From: Rhizophagus sp. LPA8_4_AMF
Lineage: Eukaryota > Glomeromycota > Glomeromycetes > Glomerales > Glomeraceae
Assembly (NCBI GenBank): GCA_021464525.1
Contig: JADRCO010000089.1
Location: 1-56,098 of the forward strand
DNA: 56,098 nucleotides
Reading direction: 5' to 3'
Shown here one piece after another: positions 24,752 to 35,429 of this stretch. The position numbers and the translations under genes were made by a program. The notes below the pieces were generated by a model that was given only the letters and a program-made list of their open reading frames with translations, was not told the origin of the DNA and did no database searches. How positions within the stretch are numbered: the first letter of the stretch is position 1; each line of letters begins with the position of its first letter.

Positions 24752-26206
24752 ATGCATAAATTACACTATGAATATACTGGCTTACGGAACAACGGAAAGA
24801 AAAAATATGCAATATTGGATCCTTCAAAAAAATATTCAGTAATTTCATTAAGCAGATTAATAAAAGATGGTATAAATATAAATAATTTATCATTAAAGTC
24901 GATTTTTATACCTGAAGAAATGAAAGTTGTAGTTAAAGTAGAATTAAATCTTTTAATTGGAAAAGAAGAAATTGAAAAGAAAATTTTGGTTAATCTTTCA
25001 GAAGAGCCAAGAGAGGAATTTTATCTAGGAAACGATTTTTTATCATCTTATTCAATAGAGAAAATAGGCAATACAACAAAATATTATTTAGGACAAGAAA
25101 TAGAAACAAACAAAAATTTTTATTTTTCCGTAGAAGAATATGAAAAATTCCCCAAAAAATTAAATATTTTTACTATTTCTTTAATTATTGCAGTTTTTGC
25201 AATAATTATATTCAATAATCAATTTATTACGGATTTATTATTGCCTTCAGTAATTGATGAAAAAGGTAATATGCTAATGGCTAGGCAGTCCTCTAAATTT
25301 AATTTTAGTGAATTTATAACGAATGCTGAGGAATTAGGGCATGAAATAGATTCATTTAAATTGCCATGTAAGTTTTTTGTAACAAAATAAATTACCTTAA
25401 TCAAATTTATATAACTTATGATATTCTTCTTTCTTTTTTTTTTTGAAAAAAAAAAAAAATACTTAGCAGAAGAAATGATGAAACAAAATATTGTAAATTG
25501 TCATATTTTGGCTAATAAATTTGATCAAATTATGGTAATTCGTAACACCATACCTCAATTAAAGCAAAATCTTAATGATTTTGTCTTAAGATTGGAAATC
25601 GCAGAAAATTCCTATGGAAAAATACATAGTGATGGAGTTTTGTTTTTTTCGGTATTTGAGAAATGTATTAAAATCATTTTGGATTATATCTCAAATAAGT
25701 CACTTATGATATACATTCACCGCAAAATAGATTATAATGAAGAAAAAATTCTTTCACGATCTATTGATGAATTAATTGACGCACTAAAGACTTTTTGTTC
25801 TTCAGTAGAAGAAGCTCACGAAGCTACATTAAAAGCGGAATCATATAGTACTGATACTCATAAACAAGTTATTGAAGCAAGATCTGTTCTTAACAGTAAT
25901 CTTAATACTTGGAATAAAATTAGTAACTATGTTAATTCAATATTTGATAAAACTGGAGGGGATAGTTTAATTATTGATGATAAAATAGCAAATATAAAAA
26001 TTATCTCTGATGATTTAAAAGGAATTGCAAAAGTTTTATTAAATTTTAAGGAAAATTTGGAAAAGTATTCAAACGTGTTTCATAATTTATTAGCAAATAC
26101 GGGATCTTTAAAACGGCTCATATGGAATGAACATGAAATTAAAAAAACTACAGAGCTTCTGAATATGATCAAAAAGAAAAATTATAAGTCAAAGTCAAAT
26201 CATTAA
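24752..26206 (+). CDS. Lineage-specific membrane protein, long N-terminus type (451 aa)
   Basis: Exons 24752-25367 and 25467-26206 give 451 residues. Start chosen at MHKLHYEY, shared with its paralogue at 6571, although an in-frame ATG lies 138 bp upstream. N-terminal domain (1-135) with YAILDPSKKYSVISLSRLIK and FYLGNDFLSSYSIEK; transmembrane segment about 139-157; NAEELG and FKLP motifs just before the intron. Exon 2 begins SEEMMKQNIVNCHILANKFD and continues as a helical region with THKQVIEARSVLN and LIWNEHEIKKTTELL. It is the duplicate of the gene at 4842-6571 but lacks both of that gene's tandem repeats. Function unknown. Confidence 0.78.
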
Positions 26207-26520
26207 TACGTTTGTGATTCCTGATATTGATAAATATGAGTATTGTTAATAGTAGAAAAGATATTATTTTTGTTTCTTTATTTTATATTTTTGTAGTTTT
26301 TTCCTAAATAAAAATATAGAAGTATTGCTAAATATCACCGCTGGTGATTGTCACCGACATTTTCAATATTTTATCCCGTGACCGAAATTTTATAATCGTT
26401 TAAAGTGTGATCTCAGTGATTATTGGTCTGCAATCATTCATATCATTCTGTTCGTTATAATTGTATTTTTCATTCAATAAAGGAATAAAAAACAGACGAG
26501 AAAGAAAAGTAATTCCTGAT

Positions 26521-27599
26521 ATGATGGACGAAGATAATGAAATGGTTGAAGAATTTCCTGACATGATGAACGGTTATAATATATTTGAGGATGAAATCCC
26601 TAATATTATGAATGTAGACGAAATTCCTGGTATGGCGAACGAAAATAGCGTTTCTAGAAACCTTATTAACAATCGATGGTTTATTCCTTTAATTATTGCC
26701 ATTTCCGCAGTAATTATATTCAATAATCATTATTTTTCGTCCGAACATTCCTTTGAATTCGTCGATTTTGACGAATTTGTAATATATTATGAAAAATTAA
26801 AATCCGAATTCGACCCATTTAAATTAACGTGTAAGTTTTTATATATAAAAAATCAATTTTTACTATCTATAATTTAATCTTAATATTTTTTTTAAAAACC
26901 AAAATTATTATAGACTGTAATAATAGTGGACAACAAAATCAATCTGTAATAAAACTTGATGAGTTTTGCGAGACAATGGAAATTACTAAATCTTCATATG
27001 CAAAGATGTATAGTGATGGAGTTTGGTTTTTTTGGGAAATCGAGCAATGTATTAATAGTATCTTAAATCATATTTCAAAAAAGTCGATTCTCTCATTTTT
27101 TATAAATAATAATGAAAGAAAAAATTCTTTTTCAAATTCTGTTCAAGAATCAATTAAATCTTTAGAAACCTTCAATTCTTCAATAGAAAAATCTTATGAA
27201 ATATCATCAATAGCAGAATCAGTTCGTAATAGTGTTCATAAGCAAGTCATTAAAGCAAAAAATGATGAACTAAAACTTATTCGCAACTGTAATAATAAAA
27301 GTCATTGGGAGAAATTTCGGGATTTTTCAATGTTTGATAAAAGAGAAGATGGCTCGAAATGTGATACTCGGAAAAGAGATTTTTTAGAACATTTAGATAT
27401 TGATTTAGCGAGGATTACAAAAATTTTACTAAATTTTAAAGGGAATTTAAAAATTCATTCTGATGTGTTACGTAAACTTTCAGATAATATAGAATACTTA
27501 AAACATCTCAAATTGAACAATCTTGAAATCCAAAAAATTAATAATATTAGAAAACTTTTGAGTATGATTAAAGAGAATCATAAAAAATTTAATAAGTAA
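26521..27599 (+). CDS. Lineage-specific membrane protein, acidic short N-terminus type (331 aa)
   Basis: Exons 26521-26830 and 26914-27599 give 331 residues, starting at the first in-frame ATG (MMDEDNEMVEEFPDMMNG). The N-terminus is a threefold loose repeat of E-(F/I)-P-x-x-M (EEFPDMM, DEIPNIM, DEIPGMA). The transmembrane segment is RWFIPLIIAISAVIIF (about 52-67), and the exon ends with DEF...FKLT before the conserved intron. Exon 2 is helical with SSYAKMYSDGVWFFWEIEQC and AESVRNSVHKQVIKA. Its left-arm counterpart is a pseudogene, so this may be the only intact copy of this subtype here. Function unknown. Confidence 0.72.
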
Positions 27600-27858
27600 T
27601 AAAGCGGACCAATAAATATTCTGGTAGTGTTAAATAGTGTCCAACAATAGGATTGAAAGAGATGCTGCTTTTCAGTTATTTTCTCATACAATGGTGTTTA
27701 TTTTTTTATTATATAGCGTATAGACAGTGTATTAAACTATATTTTCGCGTGACGATCCTACAGTCAGGTGAACAAAATGATCGGCAATTGTTAAATTACT
27801 TAAATTGACCTTCCACTGGCCTTCTGAATAAGTTTATTTTAAATCAAATCTTGATATA

Positions 27859-28938
27859 ATGCACCAAGACAATAATCCCCGAGATGGCAGTATTCAAGAA
27901 AATAACAACGAAAGAAGAAATAGTTATAGCCTTAATCGACGGCATTATTATGCTATTTCTTTAATTTTTGCCATTTTGGCAATAATTATATATCAATTTT
28001 CACCAACTTCTGAGACAATTGTATTCACTTTTGAAGAATTTATTAAACATGCCGAGAAATTTGGTTATAACTTCGATATATTTAAATTACCATGTAAGTT
28101 TTGTAATAAATTATTTAGTGTGATTATTCTATAGTTTACTTATAATTTTCTTTTTTTTTTACAAATAAAAGCAAACGAAGAAATAAACCAAAATATTGTA
28201 AATTGTACTAGTTTAGCTCTTAGAATTGAACAGAGTGTAGCATTTAATGATACTGGACCTCAATTAGTAGTGAATCTTAATGAATTTAGCTCGATATTGG
28301 AAATTGCGAAAACTTCTTATACAAAAATGTATAGTGACGGAGCTTGGTTTATTTGGAATTTTGAGCAATTTATTAATAACACCTTGGATAATGTTTCAAA
28401 TGACTCTTTTATGTCAACCATTACCCGCAGATTGGATTCCAATCTTCAAAATTCTATTAAGGGATCAATAGAAGCTTTGGACAATTTTTATTTTTCCGTA
28501 AAAAAAGCTTACGATGCTACATTATTGGCAGAATCATTTCGTAGCAGTACCCATAAACAAGTCGTTAAAGCAAAAGATGAAGTACAAAGATTTATTGAAA
28601 ATAATAACAACCCAAGTTATACGAAACGAATTCGTGATCTCATTGATTCAATAACTGATACTACAAAAATGAATGATTTAAAAGTTGATAATAAAATAGC
28701 CACAGAAATCGAATCTTTCTTAACATATTTAGATAATGATTTAAATAGGGTTAAGAGTATCTTATTAAAATTTAAAGAAAATTTGGGAAAACATAAAAGT
28801 TTTCTACGTAAACTTGAAGCTGGCATAGAACCTTTAAAACAGCTCAAATGGAACGAATATGAGATCAAACAAGTTAGAGAATTATTAAATATGATAAAAG
28901 AAAATCATAAAAATTTTAAATTAAGAGTAAATCAATAA
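27859..28938 (+). CDS. Lineage-specific membrane protein, Asn-rich short N-terminus type (333 aa)
   Basis: Exons 27859-28093 and 28172-28938 give 333 residues. Exon 1: NNPRDGSIQENNNERR, transmembrane segment about 31-47, EFIKHAEKFGYN and FKLP. Exon 2: SNEEINQNIVNCTSLALRIE, SYTKMYSDGAWFIWNFEQF, AESFRSSTHKQVVKA and a helical tail ending KENHKNFKLRVNQ. Closest to the gene at 2187-3223, with which it shares upstream and downstream flanks. No named domain recognised; a membrane-anchored helical protein is inferred. Confidence 0.75.
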
Positions 28939-29060
28939 TATGTATATCAAAATTCTGTTTTTTGAATAAAAAAAAAAATTTTCTTAGTTCCTGTCCAAAA
29001 TTTTTGGGCGAAGTTATTCAATCGCGTGACTTTCAGCGATTTTATACAAGTGAGTACAGT

Positions 29061-29337
29061 GGGTGTACGATATTAACGTACGATATAATTTGTACTGTAA
29101 CTTTATTCGCGTTGAGAAATAAAAATAAAAATAAAATAAAAAATAAACGATATTAACGTACGAACTACCCAATATACCTTTCTAACAGTTTCAAAACCCA
29201 TGAAAAAAGTAATCTAACAAACTATCCCAAATATGATCACACAATAGATTGAAGGGCCGGAGTTAACGTTAACGCTATCACGTGCAAGTGCATAACTCCT
29301 TAACTCGGGCCAATTCGTACGTTAGTATCGTACACAT
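29061..29337. mobile_element. ~275-bp MITE in the 3' flank of the right-arm gene
   Basis: TGTACGATATTAACGTACGA at 29064-29083 is inverted at 29315-29334 (reads TGTACGATACTAACGTACGA on the other strand), and a third copy of the core, GATATTAACGTACGAA, lies near 29148. The corresponding left-arm sequence (reverse strand near 2085-2105) runs from TATACAAGT directly towards AACACTGATTA without the element, so that side looks like the empty site. Non-coding. Confidence 0.65.
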
Positions 29338-29538
29338 ACATGTGTGACAATTTCACAAACACTGATTACGCGTTTGTCTCTTCACTCTTTCTTCTAATTG
29401 TTCTTAACGAGTTTCGCGTTCTTAAATTATATTTCTAGTTCACTGAATGGCCTAAATAATATAAATATTTTTCGTCTTAATCATTCCTTATAGAAAAGTT
29501 TTTGTTTAGCTGTTTTTTTATAAAAAAAATTTATTACA

Positions 29539-30738
29539 ATGCAGATTAAACAAAAAAAATATAAAGTTCAATATGAATATGTTAGCAAAGATAATTTCAA
29601 TGAAAAGAAAAAATATGTAATATTGGATCCTTCAAAAAATAATTCAATAATTTCATTAAATCGATTAAAGAATGATGGTATTGATACAAATAAAATATCA
29701 TTTAAACCAGTTTATTTAACTCAAGATGTGAAAATTTTAACTAAATTAGAATTAAATCTTTTGATTGGAAAAGAAAAAATTGAAAAGAAGATATTAATTA
29801 TGATTTCAGAAGAATTGAATGATCAATTTTATTTAGGAAATGATTTTTTATCATTTTATTCAATAAGTGAAAATGATAAAACAACAAGATATAATTTAAT
29901 TCAATTAGGTCAAGAAATAGAAATAGAAGAAATTCTTGACGAAAATGATGATATTTTTGGAGAAGAAATTCAAGATATTATGAATGAAAATGATATTATT
30001 AACGAAGAAAATATTCCTATCGGAAATCAATGGCTTAAATTAAATTTTAAAAATATTTTTATTATTATTATTTCTTTAATTATTGCCATGTTTGCAGTCA
30101 AATATCAATATATATTGAATTTTAAATCGCCAGCCACGGACTTATCATCTACAAATTTATCACCTGAACGATTTGAATGTAATTTTGACGAGAAATCCGA
30201 TGAATCAGAGAAATTAGAGGAAATAGAACAAGAAAGCAACTCATTTGAAATATTACGTAAGTTTTTTTTTTCAAAAATTAATTATTTTAAAATCAAAATC
30301 CTCGAAGTAATTAATTATTATAATTTACTAGCTGTAATTCGAGATATTACAGTAGAATGTTTCAATACTATCTGTGATTGTCCGGAGTCAAAGGAGGAAA
30401 CAAAGGAGAAAAATATTAAGAAAAAATCAACGAAGAAACCAACGAAACAATCAACGAAGAAATCAACGAAGAAACCAACGAAACAATCAACGAAGCAATC
30501 AGAGAAGAAACCAACGAAGCAATCAACGAAGAAACCAATGAAGCAATCAACGAAGAAACCAACGAAACAATCAACGAAGCAATCAGAGAAGAAACCAACG
30601 AAGAAATCAACGAAGAAACCAGCGAAGAGATCAACGAAGAGATCAACGAAGCGATCAATGAAGCGATCAATGAAGAATAAATCAAAGAAACAGAGGAGAA
30701 TTTTGCAAATCATGAGAAAATTTATTCGATATAGGTGA
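29539..30738 (+). CDS. Family membrane protein with lysine-rich repeat tail in place of the helical exon (374 aa)
   Basis: Exons 29539-30256 and 30332-30738 give 374 residues. The N-terminal domain follows the family (YVILDPSKNNSIISLNRLK, ELNLLIGKEKIEKK, FYLGNDFLSFYSIS). An acidic linker with EEIQDIMNENDI recalls the short acidic type. The transmembrane segment is about 171-188. The intron sits at the family position, but exon 2 differs: a short Cys-containing stretch (TVECFNTICDCPESKEE), then a four-residue repeat of the form T-K-K/Q-P/S running about 85 residues. The underlying DNA repeats a 12-bp unit from about 30420 to 30680. Without splicing the frame also stays open, so intron retention would still give a protein. 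Function unknown. Confidence 0.72.
   Translation: MQIKQKKYKVQYEYVSKDNFNEKKKYVILDPSKNNSIISLNRLKNDGIDTNKISFKPVYLTQDVKILTKLELNLLIGKEKIEKKILIMISEELNDQFYLGNDFLSFYSISENDKTTRYNLIQLGQEIEIEEILDENDDIFGEEIQDIMNENDIINEENIPIGNQWLKLNFKNIFIIIISLIIAMFAVKYQYILNFKSPATDLSSTNLSPERFECNFDEKSDESEKLEEIEQESNSFEILRKFFFSKINYFKIKILEVINYYNLLAVIRDITVECFNTICDCPESKEETKEKNIKKKSTKKPTKQSTKKSTKKPTKQSTKQSEKKPTKQSTKKPMKQSTKKPTKQSTKQSEKKPTKKSTKKPAKRSTKRSTKRSMKRSMKNKSKKQRRILQIMRKFIRYR
30420..30681 (+). repeat. 12-bp coding microsatellite-like repeat (K-x-T/S-K tail)
   Basis: Units such as AAATCAACGAAG and AAACCAACGAAA repeat about 20 times with small changes, in a higher-order unit of roughly 72 bp containing TCAGAGAAG. In the coding frame they give alternating Lys with Thr/Ser/Pro/Gln, drifting to Arg near the end. 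Confidence 0.8.
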
Positions 30739-30945
30739 TATATGTCAGATGAGAATAGAAGAATCTTACTTTAAATGGTAGATACTTGTTGTATAATTTA
30801 CAATAGCAATAATCCAAATTCAAGCATAATTCTTTTTATAATATTTAAAAGGATAAAAATAAATATACTATTATTTAAAAGAATCATCATGTCTAAGATT
30901 AATTAAGGATCAGCCGCAGCAGCGGCAGCATATGATTGATCATCG

Positions 30946-30954
30946 TATATAAAG
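30946..30954 (+). promoter_or_regulatory. TATA-box-like TATATAAAG upstream of the methyltransferase gene
   Basis: TATATAAAG lies 35 bp before the start codon at 30989. The distance implies a very short leader if it is used. Confidence 0.4.
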
Positions 30955-30988
30955 AATCAATCTCTTCCGTTCTTTTATCAGAAAACAA

Positions 30989-32067
30989 ATGTCATTATCT
31001 AACAACACGTCAGATATTTCTTCGTTGAATTCTTTGCCGACTTTATTTCTTATAGAAGGACCAAAATTCCCTTCTTTTGATTTTAAAATTTCACCATCAA
31101 ATCAGTCGAAACCTTTCAAAATAAAAAATCAAACAATTTATTTATATCCTGATGATAATGATAATAATGAATTATTTATGAATGATGATGATCACACTGT
31201 TAAAACTGCTAACAACGTTTGGGATGCTGTAAGATTTTTTTTTTTCACTTAGTTTTTTTTCGTTCAAGTTATTTATTTATTTTATTTATTTTAGGGTTTG
31301 ATTCTCTCAAAATTTCTTGAAAAACAATGTAATAAAAACAAACTGGATTTTAAAGGGAAAAAAGTGATTGAATTGGTAATAGTCTGAATACTGACCCTTT
31401 TTTTTAATAATTTTCTCTTTAAAAACATATTATTTTTTTTTTTCAAGGGAGCGGGTAAATCTATACCATCACTCACATCATCCATCTTAGGTGCAAGCAT
31501 GGTAACAATAACAGATGCACCAATTGTTATTCCTGAAATTGACAAAATCATCAAATTAAATGGATTTGAAAATAATAATGTTTTAGCCAAACCATTAGAT
31601 TGGGAAAATAGGTTAGAAGAGTTATATTTTTTTTATGTATTATTTATATAAAAAAAACCATATTTTTAATTTCTCATAATTATTTTTTAGAAATGATTAT
31701 ATTCCATTTTTAATCGATAAAAGTCCGTGGGATTTTATCTTAGCTGCCGATGTAGTTTGGGTAGATTATTTAATTGTACCTTTAGTTGATTCTATTGATG
31801 GTAAGTTAACGACTTTAACATTGAAATTGATCTCATATATATATTATTTCATCAATGATTTATATATTAGAATTATCAACACCATCATATACAACCCTTA
31901 TACTTTGTCATCAAACAAGAACTACAAGATCAGACAATATGTTATTTGATACACTGAAAAAACGTGGTTGGAAAATCCAAAAAGTCTCAAGGGATGAATT
32001 AAATTTGGAAGAGGGATTTTGGAAAGATAATGTTGATATATATCAAGGACAAAAAGAACAAGAGTGA
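30989..32067 (+). CDS. METTL21-like protein lysine methyltransferase (263 aa)
   Basis: Five exons (30989-31228, 31295-31375, 31448-31611, 31691-31800, 31871-32067) give 263 residues. The seven-beta-strand methyltransferase order is visible: NNVWDAGLILSKFLE, motif I VIELGAGKSIPSL, TITDAP, PLDW, then SPWDFILAADVVW and a terminal DIYQGQKEQE like the HIYEAQ end of METTL21A. Family knowledge: these enzymes use S-adenosylmethionine to methylate lysines, METTL21A acting on Hsp70. Motif I reads GAGKS where the family usually has GAGTG, which might affect cofactor binding. Assignment to the superfamily is strong; the substrate is not shown. It converges on the ThrRS gene. Confidence 0.82.
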
Positions 32068-32994
32068 GAATTTTTTTATTTAAAATTAAATATTGTATCA
32101 GCAAAATTTACGAGCAAAAAATCTTTGAAACAATAGTTCGTAAACACGTATATTAAATGCACCAAATGCATTAAAACTAAGACTTAACGAGAATCGAATC
32201 AAAAAATAAAATAATTATTGTTGCAACAGTGTTGATTATAGTATTGTCATTACCATTGTTTCATTACTGTATTATTATTTTTAAACAATTATCATTGTTA
32301 TGCTATGATGCCTTCCGAATCTGCCATAATTCAATTCCTGAAACAAAATAAAGTTTAATCATTTGACGTGCAGATTAACCATTAATCGAATTAAATCACT
32401 TAAATTTGAAAGTCTCACCATAAAAAAAAAACCGGCTGTCGGGCTGAGATCATGTGACATTATAATTTATTCATTTTTTTTGAATGAGACCATATTTACG
32501 TTTGAATATTTAAAATATGATTGGATAACGATATTTACGCAGAAATCACATAAAGTTTCATTGGTTATGCAAAAAACACATACTTTGCATATTATTGTTA
32601 TCTTTCGATTATTATTTAAAATTTCATCGGAAAAGCTTTTGCTTATCGTTTTCTTTATATGCACGTTGACGCAATATTTTTTCATGTAGCGATTAGTAAC
32701 AGTAAATTTTAAATTGTGCAAGCATAATCGTGCATTAATCCTGTGGTAAACATGAAATGATATCCAAAAAAACTTCAATTATATGCATTCTTTTGATAAA
32801 ATTCCTTTTCGCCCAAATTCAATTTCAAATTCAAACATATTTAAAATTAAAAATTTAAATTTTCATAAATAATATATGCATATTTATCTTTACTTGTTAT
32901 CGTATTGATAACCTAGCTTTGACATTCATATGCCGCAAATCCGAAAATATCACTAAACTTTCACATAAATTCAAAGTAAAAAAAAAAATGTCGA
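32068..32994. other. Convergent intergenic region, no gene seen
   Basis: Lies between the 3' ends of the methyltransferase and ThrRS genes. Open frames here are AT-rich and lack family similarity or splice logic. Presumably holds both 3' UTRs. Confidence 0.5.
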
Positions 32995-35429
32995 TCATAA
33001 ATGATTGCTGTTTAAATCATTAAAATAATTTAGCAACTCGTCAACTGTCATGTTACCCAATATCTCTCCATCTCGTCGTCGAACGTTTATAGTTTGTGTG
33101 TTTCTTTCTTTTTCTCCAACTAATATTATGAAATTGTATTGTGATAGTTGAGCGGTTTTAATCATCTTATTTAATGAATTTGTTGATCGATCAACATCTA
33201 CAAAATAACTCCATTGTGAATTTTCCGATTTTAAGTAATTGCAGATATATTCAGCATAATCAAGGAATTTTAATCCTCCAATTGGAATTATAATTGCCTG
33301 TCTTGGGCTCAGCCAAAAAGGCCATTTGCCACCTATATGTTCTGTTAATATAGCCATTATACGCTCAACTGACCCCAAAATTGCACGATGAATAATTATT
33401 GGGGTTTGATCTGTTCCATTTTCATCACGATATTTCAGTTGAAATCTTTTAGGAAGTTGAAAATCAAGCTGAATAGTTGCTGTTTGATGCATGCGATGAA
33501 AAGCATCTTCAACCATAATATCTATTTTAGGTCCATAAAAAGCGGCATCTTCTGGATTGATGGTCCATTTCCGTCCAGTCGCATCTAATGCTTTTTTGAG
33601 TGCATCCTCGGCGTAATCCCATTCTTTGATTTCGCCAATAAAATTTTTGTTCGGCCTTGTTGATAAAAAGCTTTCATAGTTAGTAAATCCCAAATCTTTG
33701 TAAACACCGTCTATGAATGATAGAGTAGCGGATATTTCTTCAAAGATTTGCGATTCCCTACAAAAAATATGAGCGTCATCTTGGTGGAATTGACGAACTC
33801 TAGTGAGCCCAGAAAGTGAACCCGATGTTTCATTTCTGTAGTTTATTTTAAATTATTAGCACACTGCTTCATCATATAATCTTGTGATATCAAAGGGAAT
33901 TCATCAGTTATGCAAGATATGATTAAATAAAATAACTAAATTATATTAGAATGTACTAAACAGAAAATACCTGTGTAATGAGCCAAAATCTGCTAATCTT
34001 AATGGCAAATCACGAAAGGATTTTGGTGCACTATCAAATATCAAACAATGTCCCGGACAATTCATGGGTTTTAATCTATAAACATAGCTATTATCATTAT
34101 GGTAATGTACTGTAAACATTTCATTTTGATAATTTTGCCAATGACCCGAAGTTTCCCATAATTCTTTTTTGAATATCATTGGTGTCATTACTTCCTCGTA
34201 ACCAAATTTTCTATATTTTACACGAATATAATTTTGTAATTTTTGAAATATTCGAGTGCCATGTGGAAGCATAAAGATAGATCCTGGACTCAAAGGATGA
34301 GTTAAAAAGAGTTTCTGAGATTTTCCTATCGTCCGATGATCCAATTTAAGTGCTAAATCTCGTTCTTGTTTCCAAGATTTAAGTTCTTGAGCATTAGGAA
34401 ATGAAATTCCATAAATACGAATAACAGATTGTGGAGAAGTTTTGTTATTATCAATGTCAGGTGTCCAATAAACATTTGCACATTTTAGCAAATCTATCGC
34501 TTTAATATATCCGGTGTGTGGAATATGAGGTCCACGACAAAGGTCGATAAATGATCCACATTTATAAAGTGTAATTTGCTCATTTTCTGGTATTTTTGAG
34601 AGGTAATATAACTTAAACGGATTATTGGAAAAGATGTCATAAGCTATATCTTTCGTAACAACCAGATGTTCGAATGGGTAATTTTGTGAAACACATTCAT
34701 TCATAATTTTCAAAATTTCTTGCAATTCTTCTGAATTGTAAGGTTCTTTTCTAATTTCCGGTGATCTGATAAGTTGAGCAATTACTTCATGCAATCGACT
34801 TATTTTTGATATTTCTCCTCGTTCATTATTCAATTGTTCACTATGTTTCCTTAATAGAAGTTCATAAAAGAAGCCTCCCTGTTTAAGTGATGGCCCATCG
34901 CATAGTAAAACATCATCTCCATATTTTGTTTCCAGAGCTAAACCTAATACATGAGAAGTTGAATGCCAAAACACATCCTTGGTTGTAGAATCATTCAGTT
35001 CAAAAGGAAGAAGCTGCAAAGTACATGAATTGGTAAGAGGACGGTTCATATCGTAAAGTTCACGAGAATTAATAAGTGCCACTATAGGATTATTGGCAAG
35101 CTTACGTGAAATACCTAAATTTTTTAAAGAAAAACTCAGGATTAAGGTATAACAATATTATAAAGATAGGTGATAGAATCCAACTTACCTTTTGCGCATT
35201 CTAATGGTGTTGTAACACCTGCGATTCCTTGTTTTATGGTTCCATCCATTAAAGTAATATTGATGGTATTTTGTGCTTTTATATTTAAACGATCCTCTTG
35301 TCTTTTCTTTTCGGCTTCCCAAATTAACAATCGCTGGCGAATGTTGACGGTAGACATTTTTCGTATATTTATTGTTCTGAAAAGTAAGTAATTTCGATTA
35401 GCGTAGCTGATCTGGAAACTACGTAGCAT
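32995..35429 (-). CDS. Threonyl-tRNA synthetase, probably dual cytosolic/mitochondrial (741 aa)
   Basis: Exons 35189-35429, 33971-35114 and 32995-33835 give 741 residues. TGS domain about 50-115; editing domain with HSTSHVLG (HxxxH) and DLCRGPH; catalytic core with KPMNCPGHC (zinc Cys), motif 2 RLADFGSLHRNE, QDDAHIF and motif 3 HRAILGSVERIMAIL; anticodon-binding domain at the end. The editing domain and sequence resemble the eukaryotic cytosolic enzyme rather than yeast Mst1. The first 24 residues are Arg-rich without acidic residues (MLRSFQISYANRNYLLFR), like a mitochondrial presequence, and a second in-frame Met (residue 25, at 35357) precedes a normal cytosolic start (MSTVNIRQRL). Dual targeting by alternative starts is inferred. 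Confidence 0.93.

Larger units (their letters stand above)
24060..29515 (+). repeat. Right arm of the inverted segmental duplication
   Basis: The plus-strand order, decayed remnant, long-type gene (24752), acidic short type (26521) and Asn-rich short type (27859), mirrors the minus-strand order of 1975-7700. Homology spans intergenic sequence on both sides of the genes, down to TTCACTGAATGGCCTAAATA near 29440, which matches the reverse strand near 2030. Ends are estimated by eye. Confidence 0.7.

Noticed and set aside
30318-30713. Long minus-strand open frames opposite the lysine-rich repeat
   Set aside because: They are mirror images of the 12-bp coding repeat (Phe/Val/Asp-rich or Ser/Leu-rich); the plus frame carries the family N-terminus and splice site.
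32363-32689. 108-codon plus-strand frame in the convergent gap
   Set aside because: Low-complexity AT-rich translation, no similarity, overlapping an equally long frame on the other strand.
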